Source of the DNA: WLMZ01 sp039920665
GTDB taxonomy: Bacteria; Actinomycetota; Acidimicrobiia; Acidimicrobiales; Ilumatobacteraceae
Assembly: GCA_039920665.1 (NCBI GenBank)
Contig: JBDSDH010000286.1
Location: 1 to 14,247, forward strand
Direction: 5' to 3'
DNA: 14,247 nt
Part shown: in pieces, positions 1 through 7,556 of the stretch
How the letters are laid out: the number at the start of each line of letters is the position of its first letter
Numbering within the stretch: the first letter of the stretch is position 1
Position numbers and translations under genes: made by a program
Notes under the pieces: model-generated
The model's database searches: none
Told to the model about the DNA's origin: nothing
Seen by the model: only the letters and a program-made list of their open reading frames with translations

Positions 1-524
1 GAATGATGACAGGGGTCGGTCGACCGCAGTTCTCGGCGGTACTCGAGTGCGCTGCTGCGGCTGCACGCCACGGCAAGCACGTCTGGGCCGACGGCGGAGT
101 TCGCTACCCGCGCGATGTCGCGCTCGCGCTCGCAGCCGGCGGTGCCAGCGTCATGCTCGGTTCGTGGTTCGCCGGCACGTACGAATCGGCAGCCGACACC
201 TTGCGCTCACCCGACGGCCGCCTGTACAAGGAGAGCTTCGGGATGGCCTCCAACCGGGCAGTCAAGAACCGCACCCGGTTCGAAACCCCGTTCGAACGGG
301 CCGCCAAGGAGTTGTTCGAGGAAGGCATCAGCACCTCGCGGATGTACCTCGACACCGAATGTCCTGGTGTCGAGGACATCATCGATCAGATCGTCGCCGG
401 GGTGCGATCCGCCTGCACCTACGCGGGCGCAGCGACGATCCCCGAGTTCCACGAGCGAGCGGTCGTCGGGGTTCAGAGTGCGGCCGGCTACGAAGAGGGT
501 CGCCCGCAGGGCACCAGCTGGTGA
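1..524 (+). CDS. guaB1: GuaB1-family IMP dehydrogenase/GMP reductase-like protein, C-terminal part (5' truncated by window edge)
   Basis: This is the last 173 residues of a protein that begins outside the window; the reading frame starts at base 3 and ends in TGA at 522-524. The (beta/alpha)8 barrel end is recognisable: MMTGVGRPQFSAV right at the edge, the phosphate-binding stretch ADGGVRYPRDVALALAAG, the GSWFAGTYES loop, and the tail SACTYAGA ... VVGVQSAAGYEEGRP. These match the actinobacterial GuaB1 subgroup rather than classical GuaB. The catalytic Cys loop of the family lies just upstream of GVGRPQ and is therefore outside the window. In mycobacteria GuaB1 has been shown to act as a GMP reductase (GMP to IMP, NADPH), although such proteins are often annotated as IMP dehydrogenase; transferring that activity here is inference. 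It is cytosolic. The stop overlaps the next gene's GTG start by 4 bases, suggesting one transcript with cmk and plsC. Confidence 0.9.
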   Translation, partial: MMTGVGRPQFSAVLECAAAAARHGKHVWADGGVRYPRDVALALAAGGASVMLGSWFAGTYESAADTLRSPDGRLYKESFGMASNRAVKNRTRFETPFERAAKELFEEGISTSRMYLDTECPGVEDIIDQIVAGVRSACTYAGAATIPEFHERAVVGVQSAAGYEEGRPQGTSW

Positions 525-1183
525 GCGAACGCCCGATGCACGTGATTGCGATCGATGGGCCGGCCGGCGCCGGCAAGTCCACCATTGCCAAGGCTCTCGC
601 TCAGCGGCTGGGGCTTCAGTATCTGGACACCGGAGCGATGTATCGGGCCATTACGTTCGCAGCGATGCACCGTGGACTCGATGTCGATGACAAGGCTGCC
701 GTTGGCGCATTGGCTCGTGAGGTCTCGCTCGACGTCGGTCGGGTGACCGTCACGGTCGACGGGATCGATGCAACGACTGCGATCCGCCGTCCGGATGTGA
801 CCGCGGCGGTCAGCTCGATTGCGTCCAACAGCGAGGTGCGGACCGAGCTACGCGGTCGTCAACGAGCGTGGGCCGAGGCTCGGGGTGGCGGTGTGATCGA
901 AGGGCGTGACATCGGCTCGGTTGTGTTCCCCGACGCGACCCTCAAGCTCTACCTGACTGCCTCGCCACGAGTTCGCGCCGAGCGCCGCGTTGCCGAAGCC
1001 GGTGGCGATGTCGACGAGATCGAACGAGCGATTGCGATCCGCGATGGCAAGGACACCAGTCGCGCCGATAGCCCGCTGAAGGAAGCGAACAACTCCGTCA
1101 CCGTCGACACCACGGGCATGACGATTGCCGAGGTGCTCGACGAGATCGAGCAATTGTTCGAGAACGTCGACGAACGCCGATGA
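521..1183 (+). CDS. cmk: Cytidylate kinase (CMP/dCMP kinase)
   Basis: The enzyme phosphorylates CMP and dCMP with ATP to the diphosphates, recycling cytidine nucleotides from RNA and lipid turnover in the cytosol. From the GTG at 521 it has 220 residues, the usual length for bacterial Cmk. Visible motifs are the P-loop GPAGAGKST (residues 13-21), DTGAMYR (36-42), which contributes to the nucleotide monophosphate site, IEGRDIGSVVFPDA in the middle, and the C-terminal RDGKDTSRADSPL segment, the family's RxxxDxxRxxSPL lid/substrate motif. The start is a choice between GTG 521 and ATG 536. I prefer 521 because it overlaps the guaB1 stop (GTGA) and has AGGG 9 bases upstream, while ATG 536 has no visible ribosome binding site. 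The stop overlaps the ATG of the acyltransferase by 4 bases. Function is confident from motifs; only the start is uncertain. Confidence 0.95.
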   Translation: MSERPMHVIAIDGPAGAGKSTIAKALAQRLGLQYLDTGAMYRAITFAAMHRGLDVDDKAAVGALAREVSLDVGRVTVTVDGIDATTAIRRPDVTAAVSSIASNSEVRTELRGRQRAWAEARGGGVIEGRDIGSVVFPDATLKLYLTASPRVRAERRVAEAGGDVDEIERAIAIRDGKDTSRADSPLKEANNSVTVDTTGMTIAEVLDEIEQLFENVDERR

Positions 1184-1899
1184 GCAAGGTCGAGACCTTC
1201 CTCGCTGACCAGAGCCGGCTCAGCAAGGCCAACTACCAGATCTGGAAGACCCTGATCACCGGGACGACACGCCTTGTCACCCGGATCACTGTCGAGGGCA
1301 AAGAGCACGTCCCCACGACTGGCGGATTCATCCTCGCGCCGGTGCACCGCAGCTACATCGACACGCCGATCGCGGCGGTGGTCACCCGCCGCCGGTTGCG
1401 ATACATGGCCAAGGACTCGATGTGGAACAACCGCGCATTCGGCTGGTGGATCTCGTCCGTCGGCGGATTCCCCGTCTCGCGCGGCACGACCGACATCGAG
1501 GCCCTCAAGCGCTGTTTCCAATTGCTCAAGGTGGGCGAGCCGATCGTGATGTTCCCCGAGGGTGAGCGCAAGTCGGGCCCGATCGTGCAACCACTGTTCG
1601 AAGGTGCCGCCTACGTGGCCGTGCGGGGCAACGTGGCGATCATTCCGGTCGGTATCGGTGGTTCCGAGCGGGTGCTGCCCAAGCACGCAAAGTTCATCCA
1701 TCCTCACAAGGTTCGGGTGATCGTCGGCGAGCCGATCTATCCGATCGTCGGCGACAACGGGCGGGCGTCGCGCAGCGAGGTCAAGCGAGTCACTGCCGAG
1801 TTGCACGATGCGCTGCAGGGTCTGTTCGATCGCGCCGAGCGACGGCCGACGGTTGCACCGGATCCGAACCGCCCAATCACACCGGATCGCGAATCCTGA
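1180..1899 (+). CDS. plsC: Lysophospholipid acyltransferase family protein (PlsC-type 1-acylglycerol-3-phosphate acyltransferase)
   Basis: The protein has 239 residues and a single PlsC/LPLAT domain. It carries the acyltransferase blocks in order: the catalytic HRSYID (H56 to D61, the HX4D motif), GGFPVSRG (95-102, second block), FPEGER (125-130, glycerol-phosphate binding block) and IPVGIGG near 155-161. The expected reaction is transfer of an acyl group to the sn-2 position of lysophosphatidic acid, giving phosphatidic acid at the inner face of the membrane. I see no strong transmembrane helix, so it is probably a peripheral or monotopic membrane protein. The Pro- and Arg-rich tail after residue 220 looks disordered. 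It begins with an ATGA overlap on the cmk stop, so translation is probably coupled. Exact acyl acceptor is not determinable; family members also use other lysolipids. The next gene converges on it with a 15-base gap that holds only a 4-bp inverted repeat. Confidence 0.9.
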   Translation: MSKVETFLADQSRLSKANYQIWKTLITGTTRLVTRITVEGKEHVPTTGGFILAPVHRSYIDTPIAAVVTRRRLRYMAKDSMWNNRAFGWWISSVGGFPVSRGTTDIEALKRCFQLLKVGEPIVMFPEGERKSGPIVQPLFEGAAYVAVRGNVAIIPVGIGGSERVLPKHAKFIHPHKVRVIVGEPIYPIVGDNGRASRSEVKRVTAELHDALQGLFDRAERRPTVAPDPNRPITPDRES

Positions 1900-1914
1900 C
1901 AACCCGTCGGGCGG

Positions 1915-3171
1915 TCAGCCGCTGAAGTAGGCCGCCAGGGCTCGGGTGAGGAACTGCGGATCGTTCACACCACACAGTTCGCGTGCACTGTGCATCGACA
2001 GTTGGGGAACCCCGATGTCCACCGTCGGGATGCCCAGCGCAGTGGCGGTGATCGGCCCGATCGTCGAACCGCAAGGCATGTTGTTGCGCGACACGAACAC
2101 CTGCCACGGGACGTCTGCCCGCTCGCACGCCTGCTGGAACAGCACGGCCGTCTCGGCACTGGTGGCGTATCGCTGGTTGGCGTTGACCTTGATTGCCGGG
2201 CCGAGGTTGACCATTGGACGGTGCCCGGGATCGTGTCGCTCGGGGTAGTTGGGGTGGACAGCGTGGGCGTTGTCGGCCGAGATGCACGACGATCCAGCAA
2301 GCACGTGGTGGAATCCGTCGCGGTCAGCGCCGACACCGGTCGCGAGCCGCTCGAGCATGGTGGACAGCAGCGGACCGGCAGCTCCGGTGCTGCTCTCCGA
2401 TCCGACTTCTTCGTGATCGAACAAGGCGATCACCGACGTGTGCCGGCGGCTCGGCACAGCTGTGATGATCGCATGTGTCGCGGCCCAACAGCTGAGCTGG
2501 TTGTCGAGCCGGGCGCTCGCGATCAGTGATCGGTCGGCGCCGATGATCGCTGCCGGCGTGATGTCGAACAAGCACAGTTCCCACCACGCGATTTCCGTCG
2601 GAGCGACCTCGATCCTGTCCCCGAGCCACGAGCCGAAGTCGCCGTCGGCGGCGACACCTGTGCCCCAAATGGGCGTCAGATGCTGTTGCTTGTCGAGCAG
2701 CAGACCCTTGTCGTTGACGTCGCGATCGAGGTGGATCGCGAGCTGTGGCACCCGCGCGATTGCTTCCCGAATCAAGACGTCGCGGATCGATCCGTCGCGC
2801 AGAACGACCCGGCCGGCAATCCCGAGATCGCGATCGAGCCACGAGTTGAGCAGGGCGCCGCCGTAGATCTCGACCGCGAGTTGGCGCCAACCGAGCAAAC
2901 CCGTGTCCGGTCGCGGCTTGATCCGCAGACATGGCGAATCGGTGTGGGCGCCGACGATCCGGAAGGGCCATGCCGTGCGCGAGCCGCTCGGGTGGCTCCA
3001 CGCAACGAGCGCACCGCCGCGAACCACATAACCGCGGTCGACCTGTCGCCACGTCGCGTTCTCGGCGATCTGCTCGAAACCGGCCGCCACGAGTCGGTCG
3101 ACCGACGACGCGACGGCGTGCCACGGCGATGGGGAGGAGTCGAGATAGGCGAGGAGATCGTCGGTGCTCAC
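1915..3171 (-). CDS. apeB: M18 family aspartyl-type aminopeptidase
   Basis: This is a dinuclear zinc aminopeptidase of MEROPS family M18, predicted to remove N-terminal residues (in characterised members often Asp or Glu) from peptides in the cytosol. It has 418 residues, the family's normal size. The metal and catalytic residues are visible: AHTDSP (H76), SARLDNQ (D223), FDHEEVGS (E254 catalytic base, E255 ligand), ISADNAHAVHPNYPE (D300) and LSMHSARE (H394). The dimerisation/lid domain lies roughly between residues 95 and 215. The start codon is GTG at 3171-3169, one base after the stop of the histidine phosphatase on the same strand; no strong Shine-Dalgarno sequence is seen, which fits translational coupling. 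An ApeB-type label is by similarity; the peptide substrate is unknown. Nothing is broken or missing. Confidence 0.95.
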   Translation of the reverse strand: MSTDDLLAYLDSSPSPWHAVASSVDRLVAAGFEQIAENATWRQVDRGYVVRGGALVAWSHPSGSRTAWPFRIVGAHTDSPCLRIKPRPDTGLLGWRQLAVEIYGGALLNSWLDRDLGIAGRVVLRDGSIRDVLIREAIARVPQLAIHLDRDVNDKGLLLDKQQHLTPIWGTGVAADGDFGSWLGDRIEVAPTEIAWWELCLFDITPAAIIGADRSLIASARLDNQLSCWAATHAIITAVPSRRHTSVIALFDHEEVGSESSTGAAGPLLSTMLERLATGVGADRDGFHHVLAGSSCISADNAHAVHPNYPERHDPGHRPMVNLGPAIKVNANQRYATSAETAVLFQQACERADVPWQVFVSRNNMPCGSTIGPITATALGIPTVDIGVPQLSMHSARELCGVNDPQFLTRALAAYFSG

Positions 3172-3172
3172 G

Positions 3173-3793
3173 TCACTTACCGTAGAGCCCGATCGGTAGT
3201 CCCGTTCCGCGCAGGTGGCCGGTCTCGTTGATCGTCAACACCTGTCGCTGGCCGGCACTCGAAGCGACCACTCGATGGATCGAGGTGTAGTTGGGGTAGA
3301 AGAAGCTGGTGCTGTCGGGCGTGGCGAGCACACGTGCGAGGTACGCGTTGATCACGCCACCGTGGCAGACCACGGCGACGTTCTCGCCGCGATGATCGGC
3401 GATGATCCGTTCGATTGCATCGCTGATGCGGGTCGCGAACTCGACCTTGGTCTCCGGGCGATCGGTCCAGTCATCGGCCAGCATCTTCTGCCAACGGGCG
3501 TCGTTGCTGGCCCGTAGTTCTTCGATCGGGACGTACTCGCTCGACAGCCGGTCGTATTCGGCGATGGCGTCGACCTCGTGGACCGGCAGGCCGAAGCGAG
3601 TCGCGAGCGGTGCAGCCGTCTGAACCGCTCGTCGCAGCGGACTGGCATAGATTGCGTGCACGGTCTCGGTCGACAGGTACTCGGCCAGGTGGTGGGCCTG
3701 GGCGAAACCGGCCTCGCTCAACTCGGGATCTGCCGCACCCTCCAACAACTCACGTCGAACGGGCAGTGCATGACGAATCAACAACAACTCCAT
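3173..3793 (-). CDS. Histidine phosphatase family protein (phosphoglycerate mutase-like)
   Basis: A member of the histidine phosphatase superfamily, which uses a phosphohistidine intermediate. From ATG 3793 it has 206 residues. The core is complete: LIRHAL (R7, nucleophile H8; RHA instead of the common RHG), SPLRRAVQTA (R54/R55), the acid in DAIAEYD (E79) and the second catalytic His in VVCHGG (H144). An in-frame GTG at 3811 would add LVYSS before the first strand; I prefer 3793 because the family usually starts one or two residues before the RH strand. Neither start has a clear Shine-Dalgarno sequence, so leaderless initiation is possible. Substrates in this superfamily range from phosphoglycerate to nucleotides and sugar phosphates, and nothing here decides. 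It is divergent from pyk and is followed after one base by the aminopeptidase, probably as a two-gene operon. Confidence 0.9.
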   Translation of the reverse strand: MELLLIRHALPVRRELLEGAADPELSEAGFAQAHHLAEYLSTETVHAIYASPLRRAVQTAAPLATRFGLPVHEVDAIAEYDRLSSEYVPIEELRASNDARWQKMLADDWTDRPETKVEFATRISDAIERIIADHRGENVAVVCHGGVINAYLARVLATPDSTSFFYPNYTSIHRVVASSAGQRQVLTINETGHLRGTGLPIGLYGK

Positions 3794-3813
3794 GGACGAA
3801 TAGACAAGCACCT

Positions 3814-5337
3814 GTGAACGATGAATTGATCAACGGAGATCTCGACGGCGTGGCCGGCGATGGTGAATTGACCGACGACGGTCTCGCTCGGGTGCAGTCC
3901 ACGGTCGGTCGGACCAAGATCGTCGCCACCGTCGGTCCCGCCAGTGAGTCGGCCGAGGTGCTGCAAGCAATGATGCTGGCCGGCGTCGATGTCGTTCGTC
4001 TCAACCTCAGCCACGGCCCGCTCGACGAGCACATTCAGCGTCTGCGAGTCGTCCGCGCGGCGTCGCTCGCAGTCGGCAGGCCGATCGCGATTCTCGCCGA
4101 CCTGCCCGGCCCGAAGGTGCGCGCCGGTCGGTTCCCCGATGACGGCGTCGAACTCGTCGTCGGAAGCATCGTGCGGATGCGTCCAGGCAACGACGACAGC
4201 ACGGTCGCAAACGTCTGCGTCGACTATCCGTCGTTGTTGCTCGACGTGCAGCCTGGCGACCGGATCGTGGTCGGTGACGGCGGAATCTCGCTGCGATGCA
4301 CTTCGGTAGGAGTCGTCGACATGACCGCGCTGGTGGAATCGGGCGGGCGCGTGCAGGGTCGACCTGGGGTGCACCTGCCCAGCGAGCGCCTTCGACTCAC
4401 CGCTCCGACGGATGAAGACCTGGTTCTCGCTGCAGCGATGGCTGCAGAAGGAACCGACTTCCTCGGCGTGTCGTTCGTGCGAACCGCAGCCGACATGGAC
4501 AAGGTACGCGCCGCCATCGCACCACACGCGACGCGATTGATCGCCAAGATCGAGACCATTCCTGCGATCACCAATCTCGAATCGATCATCGCTGTGAGCG
4601 ACGCCGTGATGGTGGCTCGCGGCGATCTCGGCATCGAGTGCCCCCTCGAAGACGTACCCCACTTCCAGAAGCAGATCATCCGCCATTGCGTCCAGGTGGG
4701 CGTGCCGGTGATCACGGCGACCCAGATGTTGGAGAGCATGATCGTGTCTCCGGCGCCGACTCGGGCCGAGGTCAGCGACGTCGCCAACGCCGTGTTCGAC
4801 GGCACCGATGCCTTGATGCTGTCGGCCGAAACCGCGATCGGACACGACCCCGTGCTCGTCGTGCGGACGATGGCGCGAATCGCTGAGCGAGCCGAATCAG
4901 AAGCGTCGTATCGCCAGTGGAGCGCACGGCTCGGCCGGATGCAGCGCACCCAATGGACCGACTCCAGCGACCGGATCACGATGGCGATCACGCACGCCTG
5001 CGCCCAGGCGGCCGCTGACGCCGGGGCCGAGGCAATCCTGTGCTGCACCAGATCGGGTCGGACCGCGTCGGCGATGGCTCGGTTCCGGCCGAGCGCGAAT
5101 TTGATCGGCATCAGCCCGGATCCGGCAACCGTTCGGGCGATGTCGCTGACGTGGGGCGTGCGTCCGATCCAGGTCGACAGCTACCGGTCCACTGACGAAC
5201 TCGTCTGGTTCGCGATCGAGGCTGCAGTCCGCGAGCGGATGATCTCAGCCGGGTCGGTGGTCGCTGTGCTGGCCGGTGCGCCTGATCGGGCGAGTGGGGC
5301 TGCAACCGACGTGCTGCGTCTCGTGCGGATCGAATGA
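3814..5337 (+). CDS. pyk: Pyruvate kinase
   Basis: It catalyses the last step of glycolysis, PEP plus ADP to pyruvate plus ATP, in the cytosol. Counting from GTG 3814 (507 residues) I see TKIVATVGPAS (34-44), VVRLNLSHG (60-68), the B-domain boundary ADLPGPKVRAG (95-105), the catalytic Lys in RLIAKIETIPAI (K245), ARGDLGIE (268-275), the TATQMLESMI to PTRAEVSDVANAVFDG block and SAETAIG, then the C domain with TRSGRTASAMA. In DLPGPK the two positions that track monovalent cation use in the family are Leu and Lys, the combination associated with K+-independent enzymes. The start is undecided: GTG 3814, 3850 or 3892 are all in frame. The last gives 481 residues, closest to the family length, and leaves room for divergent promoters; I report the longest so that nothing is lost. 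The TGA overlaps the hydrolase ATG. Confidence 0.95.
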   Translation: MNDELINGDLDGVAGDGELTDDGLARVQSTVGRTKIVATVGPASESAEVLQAMMLAGVDVVRLNLSHGPLDEHIQRLRVVRAASLAVGRPIAILADLPGPKVRAGRFPDDGVELVVGSIVRMRPGNDDSTVANVCVDYPSLLLDVQPGDRIVVGDGGISLRCTSVGVVDMTALVESGGRVQGRPGVHLPSERLRLTAPTDEDLVLAAAMAAEGTDFLGVSFVRTAADMDKVRAAIAPHATRLIAKIETIPAITNLESIIAVSDAVMVARGDLGIECPLEDVPHFQKQIIRHCVQVGVPVITATQMLESMIVSPAPTRAEVSDVANAVFDGTDALMLSAETAIGHDPVLVVRTMARIAERAESEASYRQWSARLGRMQRTQWTDSSDRITMAITHACAQAAADAGAEAILCCTRSGRTASAMARFRPSANLIGISPDPATVRAMSLTWGVRPIQVDSYRSTDELVWFAIEAAVRERMISAGSVVAVLAGAPDRASGAATDVLRLVRIE

Positions 5338-6155
5338 GCGTGGCGATCTGGTCCAACGAAGCGGGCGCAGTGGGCCACCCGATGATTGCGCTCATCCACG
5401 GAACGATGGACCGATCGTCCGGGATGTTGCGGCTGAGCCGTCGACTCGACGACCGGTTCCGGGTGTTGCGCTTCGACCGTCGCGGCTATGGCCGTTCGGT
5501 TCCTGGCGAAGGTGAACATCCCGGGCCATTCGACATGCGGTCCCAGGTCGAAGACCTCGTCGCGTTGCTCGCTGGACGACGAGCGCTGCTCGTCGGTCAC
5601 AGCTACGGCGGCAACATCGCGATGGCGACGGCGATGTTGCATCCTGACGTGGTGGCCGGTGTGGCGATCTACGAGACCCCGCTGTCCTGGGAGCCGTGGT
5701 GGCCGGGCACCACCGCAGGAGCGGCCGCCCGCGCGACCGAGGGTTCCACCGCTGAAGCGGCAGAACGGTTCATGCGCCGCCTCGTCGGCGATGCGGTCTG
5801 GGACGGGCTTCCGGCCAAGACTCGCGAGACCCGCCGAGCGGAGGGCGCCGCCTTGGTCGGCGAGCTCCGTGATCTGCAGGCCAACGAACCGTGGCACGCC
5901 GACCGGATCACGTGTCCGCTGGTGCTCGGATTCGGTGCCAACGGCGCCGCCCATCACGCCCGGGGAATGCAGTTCCTGCACGAGCGATTTCCGGACAGTC
6001 AGCTGTTCGTGCTGGCTGCAGCTCGCCACGATGCGCCGAACAGCCACTCACAACTGTTCGCAGACACGATCGTCGATGCGTTGGCTGTCGCCGCGGGGGA
6101 ACCGTGGGCGACGGCGAGTCGATCGGTCATGAAGCTGGTCGGTGATCAGGGCTGA
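5334..6155 (+). CDS. Alpha/beta fold hydrolase
   Basis: A 273-residue alpha/beta hydrolase of unknown substrate. The oxyanion region ALIHGTMDRSSGM (19-31), RVLRFDRRGYGRS (43-55), the nucleophile elbow VGHSYGGN (S90) and a probable catalytic His in ARHDAPNSH (H232) are present. H232 fits best because the distance to the following Phe (F242) matches the usual spacing in the family. The canonical acid after strand 7 is not evident: the segment LVLGFGANGAAHH (197-208) has no Asp or Glu. E114 after strand 6 (IYETP) could take the role, as in some relatives. No signal peptide is seen, so it is likely cytosolic. It is coupled to pyk by an ATGA overlap, but no metabolic link follows from that. The 3' end overlaps the convergent membrane-protein gene by 10 bases. 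Esterase, epoxide hydrolase-like or C-C hydrolase activity are all possible. Confidence 0.88.
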   Translation: MSVAIWSNEAGAVGHPMIALIHGTMDRSSGMLRLSRRLDDRFRVLRFDRRGYGRSVPGEGEHPGPFDMRSQVEDLVALLAGRRALLVGHSYGGNIAMATAMLHPDVVAGVAIYETPLSWEPWWPGTTAGAAARATEGSTAEAAERFMRRLVGDAVWDGLPAKTRETRRAEGAALVGELRDLQANEPWHADRITCPLVLGFGANGAAHHARGMQFLHERFPDSQLFVLAAARHDAPNSHSQLFADTIVDALAVAAGEPWATASRSVMKLVGDQG

Positions 6156-6433
6156 GGTGCTCTGATCTCGATCTCCTGGCCGAAGAACTGACAGCTCGCG
6201 ACTCGGCCGTCGGGGATCTCGCGGACGCTGTCGGCGCACCGCTGAAGCGCTTGGCGTTGGGTCCAGACTCCGAGCACGAGACCCGCGCAGATCAGCAGCG
6301 CGAGTGCCTTGCGACTGATGTTCGACATCACCTTGGCCATCAACAGTGCGACGGCCACCAGCGCGATCACGATCAGAATCGCGATGTTCTTGGCCGACCC
6401 GTAGGTGAGCGCGAGCGTGGCCGTGGCGTCCAT
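6146..6433 (-). CDS. Small two-helix membrane protein of unknown function
   Basis: I do not recognise this 95-residue protein. Its pattern is that of a real membrane protein: two hydrophobic helices, about residues 16-36 (rich in Ile, Leu, Val, Ala) and 43-58, joined by a short loop KVMSNISRK containing positive charges. By the positive-inside rule that loop would face the cytoplasm, leaving the N-terminus and the roughly 35-residue C-terminal tail outside. The tail holds two cysteines (C66 and C81), which could form a disulfide if it is extracytoplasmic. The ATG at 6433-6431 is preceded by AGGG with 8 bases of spacing, a reasonable ribosome binding site. It stands alone on the minus strand, divergent from the DUF3151 gene (91-base gap), and its last 10 bases overlap the end of the convergent hydrolase gene. 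Function unknown. Confidence 0.72.
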   Translation of the reverse strand: MDATATLALTYGSAKNIAILIVIALVAVALLMAKVMSNISRKALALLICAGLVLGVWTQRQALQRCADSVREIPDGRVASCQFFGQEIEIRAPQP

Positions 6434-6524
6434 CGGCGCAACCCTAGGAGTGAGGATTGCGGCAATGGGGGATACTGCCCGCCGCTCTCGACTGGTCTCG
6501 GGGTGCTCGCCGTAAGGTGACGGG

Positions 6525-6968
6525 ATGAGCGACGACCGACCGATTCACCTCACGACTCAAGGCCCACCATCCACGGTGCTGCCCACCGCAGATGCTGCGG
6601 CTTCCAGCGCGCTCGCGGCAGCGATGGCCACTGATGCCGCAGATCGTCGCGACGCGGTCACTGCGGTCATCGCCAGATTCCCCCGCTACGTCGATGCGTG
6701 GGCGTTGCTCGGCGATCTCGGCCGCGACGACATCGAGCGCTATGCCGCTTACCGGGTCGGCTACCACCGCGGGCTCGACACCTTGCGGGCCAACGGCTGG
6801 CGTGGATCCGGCTATGTGCGCTGGACACACGAGACCAATCGCGGCTTTCTTCGTGCGTTGAGAGGGCTGGGCATGATGGCCGACCGGATCGGCGAAGTCG
6901 ACGAGGCAGAGCGGATCAGCATGTTCATCCTCCAACTCGATCCGTCGGGCGTGCCGGCCCACGGCTGA
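6525..6968 (+). CDS. DUF3151 domain-containing protein
   Basis: A 147-residue protein matching the actinobacterial family DUF3151, whose function is not known. The family core is clear: AWALLGDL (58-65), then YHRGLDTLRANGWRGSG (80-96), VRWTHETNRGFLRALRGL (98-115), and the C-terminal helix IGEVDEAERISMFILQLDPS (122-141). The helical, tryptophan- and arginine-rich architecture resembles TPR-like repeats, but this is only impression. The N-terminal 40 residues are Ala-rich and variable. The ATG is preceded by AAGGTGA with 4-5 bases of spacing, a good ribosome binding site. No signal peptide or membrane segment is seen. It is the first gene of a tight four-gene run; its TGA shares one base with the ATG of mobA (TGATG), so the two are probably translated together. 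Confidence 0.92.
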   Translation: MSDDRPIHLTTQGPPSTVLPTADAAASSALAAAMATDAADRRDAVTAVIARFPRYVDAWALLGDLGRDDIERYAAYRVGYHRGLDTLRANGWRGSGYVRWTHETNRGFLRALRGLGMMADRIGEVDEAERISMFILQLDPSGVPAHG

Positions 6969-7546
6969 TGGCTCGGTCGGCGGCTGTCCTGGGCGCTGTT
7001 CTGGTCGGTGGTCAGAGCCGGCGGATGGGTCGTGACAAGGCGTTGATCGAGGTCGGGGGATCGACCATGGTCGATCGCACTGCGGCGATGCTGACGGCGT
7101 CCGGGTGCCGTCCGGTCGTCGCGATCGGTCCCGCACATCTCACCGGCAGCGCTGCCTCGATCCCGGACTCACATCCCGGTGAGGGCCCGCTCGGAGCGAT
7201 CATCACCTCGCTCTCACACGCGATCAGCATCGGCGCCGATGCTGCGTTCGTGGTCGCCTGTGATCTGCCCGGTCTCGATGTCGCGACGCTCGTCGCGCTG
7301 CTCGACGCACGTGACCCAGACCGTCGAAAGCCATCGCTCACCATCGCCGTCACCAGCCGACGCGAGCCGTTGATCGCGATCTGGAACACGGCGTGCCTCG
7401 CTGCTCTGGATGCAGCGTTCGATGGTGGCGAACGGTCCGTGCACCGTGCGATCGATACGGCCGCTGAACTTCTGGTGGTGGGCGTTCCGGTTGACTCAGC
7501 CCGCGTTCGCAATGTGAACACCCCTGACCAGCTACTGAATGAGTAG
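6968..7546 (+). CDS. mobA: Molybdenum cofactor guanylyltransferase (MobA-like NTP transferase)
   Basis: MobA joins GMP from GTP to molybdopterin-bound molybdenum, producing the dinucleotide cofactor used by DMSO-reductase-type enzymes in the cytosol. The 192-residue protein has the nucleotidyltransferase signature VGGQSRRMGRDKAL (13-26), the metal-binding Asp in VVACDLPGLD (D99 region) and the C-terminal NVNTPDQL (182-189), which is typical of MobA (family NxNTPxD/E). The length fits MobA. No other molybdenum cofactor gene is in the window, so the assignment rests on the motif set; a related MobA-like transferase for another nucleotide sugar or cofactor remains possible, but the combination with NVNTPDQL favours MobA. 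It starts on the last base of the DUF3151 stop codon and its own TAG is followed by, or overlaps, the rhodanese start. Confidence 0.85.
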   Translation: MARSAAVLGAVLVGGQSRRMGRDKALIEVGGSTMVDRTAAMLTASGCRPVVAIGPAHLTGSAASIPDSHPGEGPLGAIITSLSHAISIGADAAFVVACDLPGLDVATLVALLDARDPDRRKPSLTIAVTSRREPLIAIWNTACLAALDAAFDGGERSVHRAIDTAAELLVVGVPVDSARVRNVNTPDQLLNE

Positions 7547-7556
7547 CGTGCCCCGT

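Noticed and set aside
949..1902. Long open frame (317 codons) antisense to cmk and plsC
   Set aside because: It lies opposite two genes with complete family motifs; the translation is rich in Arg, Asp and His without domain signatures, typical of antisense frames in GC-rich DNA.
1911..1922. GCGG-TCAG-CCGC inverted repeat between plsC and the aminopeptidase as a bidirectional terminator
   Set aside because: Only four base pairs, partly inside the aminopeptidase coding end, no T run.
3778..4845. 355-codon minus-strand frame opposite pyk
   Set aside because: Shadow of pyk; His/Asp/Arg-rich translation with no domain, while the plus strand carries all pyruvate kinase motifs.
6470..6475. GATACT as a -10 box for the DUF3151 operon
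   Set aside because: No -35-like hexamer at a suitable distance, and such hexamers are expected by chance; not strong enough to annotate.
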